Shown piece by piece: positions 5,881-8,814 of a DNA stretch of 8,814 nucleotides (positions are counted from its first letter, which is position 1; each line of letters begins with the position of its first letter). Under the pieces are notes generated by a model. That model was not told the DNA's origin and did not search any database. It saw only the letters and a list, made by a program, of their open reading frames with translations. Source of the DNA: Armatimonadota bacterium (GTDB lineage: Bacteria > Armatimonadota > HRBIN16). Both the position numbers and the translations under genes were made by a program. Where the stretch lies: the NCBI GenBank assembly GCA_028275265.1, contig JAPWUZ010000098.1:1-8814 (forward strand). Reading direction: 5' to 3'.

Positions 5881-7736
5881 TGTTCTGTTGCAGGTGCGCT
5901 CTCCTTCTGCGCGGAGGCGACCACCTGCTGCACCAGGTCGTTCACCTGCTGCGCCACCTCGGGCGAGACCGCCTTGCCCGTCAGGCTCTGTACCAGGCTC
6001 AGCACCTGATTCGCCAGCTGGGGCACCACACTGCCGTCCCCACTGAGCGGTGAACCTTTCATCAGCCCGTCCACGAACGCGCCAACGCCCATGCCCTTGA
6101 AGTACTGTTGTACCATGTTCGCCATCATGCCCGGGTCGCCGAAGATGACGAACTGTCCGTTGCTCATGAACCGCCCGATGGACTCGGCAATCGCCTTCTG
6201 GATGTCGCGGCTGGCTTCGATTTGCAGCTTGGTCAGTTCGAAGCGTAGGGCGGCGTCGCTGAAGGTCTGCTTGTTCTCCAGCGCCTGTCGCTCCACTTCG
6301 ACCTGCGCCTTCTGCACCTCCACCTGCTCGCGGGCGATGTTAACATCCACCATCTTCAGCGCCTGCTCGCCCTGAGCCACCAGCTCTTTCGCACGGGCTT
6401 CGGCATCCGCCTTGCGCAGGATGGCTTGCGCCTCCAGCTCGGCGGCTTTCTGCTGCGCCTCGGCACGCTTCACCTCGGCGTATGCCTGCACCTCCGCCTC
6501 TACCTGTCGCTTCAGGCGGTCCTGCTCGATCTGCTGCTTGGCGGCGATGAGCTTGGTCTGCGCCTCGCGGTCCGCCTGCGCGGTCACCTGCACGGTGATG
6601 ATGTCCTGGTTTGCCCGCTCGCGCTCGGCTTGCGCACGCAGTGCCTCCTGCTCGGCTTCGGCACGCTGTTTCTCTTTGTTCGCCACCGCGATTTGCTTCT
6701 CGCGCTCGGCGACCTCTATCGCCTTCAGCCGCTCGATGTCGGTCTGTCGCAGTTCCTGCTCCTTGAGCACCAGAGCCTTGTCACGCTCGATGGCGGTGGT
6801 CTGCACGGCAAGGTCACGCTGGATTTCTGCCTCTTTGACCTGGCGTTCCTGCTCGATCTGGTAGGTTTGTGCTTCCCGCTGTTTCTCGGCGCGGATTTTG
6901 GCGACCTGTGTGGCTTGCTCTGCTTCTGCCTCCGCCTGCTGGCGCTCCAACTCCAGCACCTCTTTGCGGGTCTGCACGTTCTTGAGGGTCATCTCGCGCT
7001 GCGCATCGCGCTCAATGCGGTTGCGCTCGACCAGAGCCGCCTGTGTGATTTCGGTAATCTTCTTCTTACCCTGTGCATCGAAAATGTTGTTGTCCGACAG
7101 CAGCTCCTGCGAGGTCTGGTCCAAACGCGAGATGGTGACCGACTCCAGCGTCAAGCCGTTCTGCTGCAGGTCTGCCACTACCAGATTGTGCACCGCGCTC
7201 GCAAAGGCATCTCTCTGCGCGTGAATCTCCACCAGGTCCTTAGTGGCGGCGACGCTGCGCAGTGCGGAAACCAGCTTCTCGAACACCAGCGACGACACCG
7301 AATGCGCATCCACCGACTTCTCGCCCAGCGACCGCGCGGCGTTCAGTACGTCCTCCTTGATGGCACGTACCTTGATGTAGAACTCCGCCTTCACGTCCAC
7401 GCGCAGGTTGTCCTTGGTGATGAGCGCATCGGGTCCCTTGCGCTCCACCTCCAGCTTCATGGTCTCCAGCGAGACGGGTACGATTTTGTGTACGACGGGG
7501 AACACCAGCGAGCCGCCGTCAATCAGCACATGCGTGCCTCCCCAACCTGTGCGCACGTAGGCGAGGTTCGCCGACGGCTTGAGGTAAAAACGCTTTATCG
7601 CCAGCGCGAGCGCGGAGAAAAACATCACCACCACGCCCACGATGGACGAAACCAGCGTTTGCGTCCACGCCCAGCCCAGGTAGAAGGGCGCGAAAACGAG
7701 TAGCGCTCCGATTAACACAAACAGCAACGCAGTCAT
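5865..7736 (-). CDS. yqiK: YqiK-type flotillin (SPFH/band 7 domain membrane scaffold)
   Basis: A 623-residue flotillin-like protein. Two hydrophobic N-terminal segments (about 3-22 and 28-48) probably form a membrane anchor. The SPFH domain spans about 50-220 and includes AYVRTGWGG (59-67), GGSLVFPVVHKIVPVSLETMK (about 74-94) and SLITKDN-like DALITKDNLRVDV (103-115). A very long charged coiled coil follows (about 225-490, Ala/Glu/Gln/Arg-rich). A C-terminal oligomerisation region contains IFGDPGMMANMVQQYFKGMG (531-550) and a Pro/Glu tail. The layout and the RTG-x-GG / LITKD / RVDV motifs match E. coli YqiK as I recall it. Flotillins scaffold membrane microdomains and protein complexes; partners here are unknown apart from the upstream gene. 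Its ATG overlaps the stop of the YqiJ-like gene (ATGA), with a strong AGGAGGT (complement of 7743-7749) inside that gene, so the two are co-expressed. Confidence 0.93.
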   Translation of the reverse strand: MTALLFVLIGALLVFAPFYLGWAWTQTLVSSIVGVVVMFFSALALAIKRFYLKPSANLAYVRTGWGGTHVLIDGGSLVFPVVHKIVPVSLETMKLEVERKGPDALITKDNLRVDVKAEFYIKVRAIKEDVLNAARSLGEKSVDAHSVSSLVFEKLVSALRSVAATKDLVEIHAQRDAFASAVHNLVVADLQQNGLTLESVTISRLDQTSQELLSDNNIFDAQGKKKITEITQAALVERNRIERDAQREMTLKNVQTRKEVLELERQQAEAEAEQATQVAKIRAEKQREAQTYQIEQERQVKEAEIQRDLAVQTTAIERDKALVLKEQELRQTDIERLKAIEVAEREKQIAVANKEKQRAEAEQEALRAQAERERANQDIITVQVTAQADREAQTKLIAAKQQIEQDRLKRQVEAEVQAYAEVKRAEAQQKAAELEAQAILRKADAEARAKELVAQGEQALKMVDVNIAREQVEVQKAQVEVERQALENKQTFSDAALRFELTKLQIEASRDIQKAIAESIGRFMSNGQFVIFGDPGMMANMVQQYFKGMGVGAFVDGLMKGSPLSGDGSVVPQLANQVLSLVQSLTGKAVSPEVAQQVNDLVQQVVASAQKESAPATEQPAPE

Positions 7737-8611
7737 GCTCGTACCTCCTGATGCGTGATGCTATCGGCAAACGGGTTCTCCTCCACGAGGTAGGTTCCCG
7801 TTTCGCTCTCGTAGTCCGTCACGACCACCGGCGTACCCGCAGGCAGCGGGGTTCCGTGCTCGCGCACCCGGCACGTGATACGGTGCACCGTGCCCACCGG
7901 GTCATGCACATCCGCCACCCCGCTGCGCTCGTCAATCGTAAACACCGCGATGCCCGTCGCCCCGATGAGGCGCTCGCGCGACATGCTGGCAACCTGCCCT
8001 ACCTGCAGGTAACGCGCCACGACGCCGGATAGCCCTCGTGCCACGAAGGAAGTGCCCAGCAGGCTCAGCAACGCGCTAATCCACACATAAACCGCCGGAA
8101 GGCGCAGCACCGGATGCAGAGCCTGATTGCTCGCCAGACCCAGCACCCCCCATAACATCATGCAGAAGGGCAGCATCACCGAAACCGGCACGCCCCGCCC
8201 GATGCCGAACGCCTCCAGAATCTGCGTGAATACCGACTCGTGGTGGTTGTGGTTGCCGTGACCGGCTTCATGACCGTGTTCGGCATGCGCTCCATGCCCT
8301 GCCTCGCCATGGCTGACTTCTGCGGGCATCGGATGTGCGAGGTCGCCGTGCTCTGCGTGTACATCCGCTCCGTGCTCGACCTCCCCATGTCCGAATTCGC
8401 CATGCGCGGTATCCATATCATGCCCCATATCCCCGTGCCCAACTTCGCCATGTGCTGCGTCCATATCATGCCCGACATCCCCGTGCCCGGCCTCCGCGTG
8501 CTCTGTGGAGACGAAGCCGAGCGCGGTTATCAGGGAGAAGAGCATCCCCACCACCAGCGGCAGCGCGAAAAGGAGGTTCCACCATTGCAGCAAGTTGTGC
8601 AGGTTACTCAT
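7733..8611 (-). CDS. yqiJ: YqiJ-type NfeD-like membrane protein with His-rich loop
   Basis: A 292-residue partner of the flotillin. It has three predicted membrane segments (about 8-33, 141-161 and 171-193) and a C-terminal OB-fold domain (about 205-283). The OB domain contains RLIGATGIAVFTI and ends in TYLVEENPF, close to the YLAENNPW ending I recall for E. coli YqiJ. Between membrane segments 1 and 2, residues 38-124 are extremely His/Asp/Glu/Gly-rich (21 His in 87 residues, many as GHG, HD or HGE). They end in GNHNHH, suggesting reversible metal (Zn, Ni, Cu) binding. With three membrane segments, the loop and OB domain lie on the same side. I chose the ATG at 8611 because AGGTGA (complement of 8617-8622) stands 5 bases upstream. 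An in-frame ATG at 8635 has no comparable site. NfeD-like proteins typically pair with flotillins, and the ATGA overlap confirms the pairing here. Confidence 0.88.
   Translation of the reverse strand: MSNLHNLLQWWNLLFALPLVVGMLFSLITALGFVSTEHAEAGHGDVGHDMDAAHGEVGHGDMGHDMDTAHGEFGHGEVEHGADVHAEHGDLAHPMPAEVSHGEAGHGAHAEHGHEAGHGNHNHHESVFTQILEAFGIGRGVPVSVMLPFCMMLWGVLGLASNQALHPVLRLPAVYVWISALLSLLGTSFVARGLSGVVARYLQVGQVASMSRERLIGATGIAVFTIDERSGVADVHDPVGTVHRITCRVREHGTPLPAGTPVVVTDYESETGTYLVEENPFADSITHQEVRA
7743..7749 (-). promoter_or_regulatory. Shine-Dalgarno of flotillin gene, inside the YqiJ-like gene
   Basis: AGGAGGT on the minus strand, 6 bases upstream of the flotillin ATG and within the last codons of the YqiJ-like gene. 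With the ATGA overlap this allows both coupled re-initiation and strong independent initiation, so flotillin may be made in excess of its partner. Confidence 0.8.
8372..8488 (-). repeat. 48-bp in-frame tandem repeat encoding the His-rich loop
   Basis: Two 48-bp units and a partial third encode residues 42-80 of the YqiJ-like protein. Unit 1 is GHGDVGHDMDAAHGEV (42-57), unit 2 is GHGDMGHDMDTAHGEF (58-73) and the partial third is GHGEVEH (74-80). The DNA units share long identical stretches (for example TCCATATCATGCCC on the plus strand), pointing to growth by slippage or unequal recombination rather than codon convergence. Copy number may vary between strains. Confidence 0.8.
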
Positions 8612-8616
8612 TGCCG

Positions 8617-8622
8617 TCACCT
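8617..8622 (-). promoter_or_regulatory. Shine-Dalgarno deciding the YqiJ-like start
   Basis: AGGTGA on the minus strand, 5 bases before the ATG at 8611. It favours this start over the in-frame ATG at 8635, which would add eight polar residues ahead of the first membrane segment. Confidence 0.7.
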
Positions 8623-8642
8623 GGCTTCCAGTCATACAGACA

Positions 8643-8668
8643 CACCAGCACCACGAAAGTTGCTGGTG
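8643..8668. promoter_or_regulatory. Inverted repeat at the predicted transcription start of the yqiJ-yqiK operon
   Basis: CACCAGCA (8643-8650) and TGCTGGTG (8661-8668) are a perfect 8-bp inverted repeat with a 10-base spacer. The predicted start point of the minus-strand promoter falls near 8667, so the repeat forms the very beginning of the transcript. It is either a repressor operator overlapping the start or a 5' stem-loop of the leader. The leader to the chosen ATG is about 55 bases. Confidence 0.55.
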
Positions 8669-8673
8669 CCTCT

Positions 8674-8702
8674 ATCTTAGCACGCCGTCCTGCGCGCGTC
8701 AA
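8674..8702 (-). promoter_or_regulatory. Sigma-70 type promoter for the yqiJ-yqiK operon
   Basis: On the minus strand, TTGACG (complement of 8697-8702) and TAAGAT (complement of 8674-8679) are separated by exactly 17 bases. That is five of six -35 matches and a good -10, at optimal spacing. The predicted start is near 8667, upstream of the YqiJ-like gene with no other gene between. Confidence 0.7.
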
Positions 8703-8720
8703 TTTTTCGTGAGGAACCCC

Positions 8721-8748
8721 TTGACTCTTGCAAATTTCGTGGTATAAT
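8721..8748 (+). promoter_or_regulatory. Strong extended -10 sigma-70 promoter for a gene beyond the window
   Basis: TTGACT (8721-8726) and a perfect TATAAT (8743-8748) are separated by 16 bases, with an extended -10 TG at 8740-8741. The predicted start is about 8755-8756. It is divergent from the flotillin operon promoter; the two -35 boxes are 18 bp apart, so one regulator could affect both. Confidence 0.8.
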
Positions 8749-8755
8749 ATAAGTG

Positions 8756-8780
8756 GATTTGAGTGAAAGATACTCAAATC
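8756..8780. promoter_or_regulatory. Perfect inverted repeat at +1 of the rightward transcript
   Basis: GATTTGAGT (8756-8764) and ACTCAAATC (8772-8780) form a perfect 9-bp inverted repeat around a 7-base spacer GAAAGAT. It begins at the predicted transcription start. It could be an operator for a dimeric repressor or a 5'-terminal hairpin protecting the leader mRNA. No T-tract follows, so it is not a terminator. Confidence 0.6.
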
Positions 8781-8804
8781 AATTGCCTGAGAAACATACA
8801 AGTC

Positions 8805-8814
8805 AAAGGAGGTG
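8805..8814 (+). promoter_or_regulatory. Shine-Dalgarno of a gene starting just past the window
   Basis: AAAGGAGGTG at the last bases of the window is a near-complete anti-16S match. With the promoter at 8721-8748 it implies a well-expressed rightward gene whose start codon lies within about ten bases beyond the end. Nothing of its coding sequence is visible. The leader is about 60 bases. Confidence 0.75.

Noticed and set aside
6426..7703. Long plus-strand open frame (425 codons) opposite the flotillin gene
   Set aside because: It is Leu/Arg/His-rich shadow sequence caused by the Glu/Gln/Ala codons of the flotillin coiled coil on the other strand. It has no recognisable domain, and the flotillin match is unambiguous.
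3773..7736. Glycosidase-like and flotillin genes both encode exactly 623 residues
   Set aside because: This is coincidence. The sequences, folds and compositions are unrelated, so duplication is ruled out.
8612..8635. Longer start (ATG at 8635) for the YqiJ-like protein
   Set aside because: It has no Shine-Dalgarno sequence, whereas the ATG at 8611 has AGGTGA at ideal spacing. The extra eight residues are polar and precede the membrane segment.

Overview
This GC-rich window looks like a chromosomal segment of a diderm bacterium with type IV pili. It carries PilT-type ATPases, a secreted glycosidase-like protein, a YqiJ/YqiK-type flotillin pair and a TIGR03790-family protein. As I recall, that last family is largely confined to exosortase-bearing lineages (Planctomycetes, Verrucomicrobia, Acidobacteria, some Proteobacteria and similar). 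The mix would suit an Armatimonadota-like or related environmental genome, but this is a low-confidence inference: no rRNA or other phylogenetic marker is present.

Left block, plus strand (2-3755): a tightly packed probable operon. It starts with the C-terminal half of a PilT ATPase cut by the window edge. A SpoU/TrmH-type RNA 2'-O-methyltransferase follows after 1 bp, then a complete second PilT paralogue (4-bp ATGA overlap). Next come a TIGR03790-family protein of unknown function (11-bp gap, ribosome binding site overlapping the previous stop) and a small MNT-type nucleotidyltransferase (44-bp gap). The block therefore joins pilus retraction ATPases to an RNA methylase, an uncharacterised exosortase-associated family and an orphan nucleotidyltransferase.

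Middle, minus strand (3773-5644): a secreted 623-aa protein with a clan GH-A type (beta/alpha)8 domain flanked by beta-sandwich-like regions. Its 3' end lies only 17 bp from the converging nucleotidyltransferase gene. The 220-bp gap upstream of it (5645-5864) holds a structured inverted-repeat element (5741-5796), and a hairpin lies over the stop codon of the next gene.

Right block, minus strand (5865-8611): a translationally coupled pair. The first gene encodes an NfeD-like, YqiJ-type membrane protein with an unusually large His/Asp/Glu-rich loop, partly built from a 48-bp tandem repeat. The second encodes a YqiK-type flotillin (SPFH domain plus long coiled coil). Their promoter is readable at 8674-8702. 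It stands back to back with a strong extended -10 promoter on the plus strand (8721-8748) that drives a gene starting just past the window; only its Shine-Dalgarno sequence (8805-8814) is inside. Each of these promoters has a perfect inverted repeat at its predicted transcription start. The points most worth follow-up are the His-rich YqiJ/flotillin pair, the TIGR03790 gene in a pilT operon, and the intergenic repeat with covarying arms.
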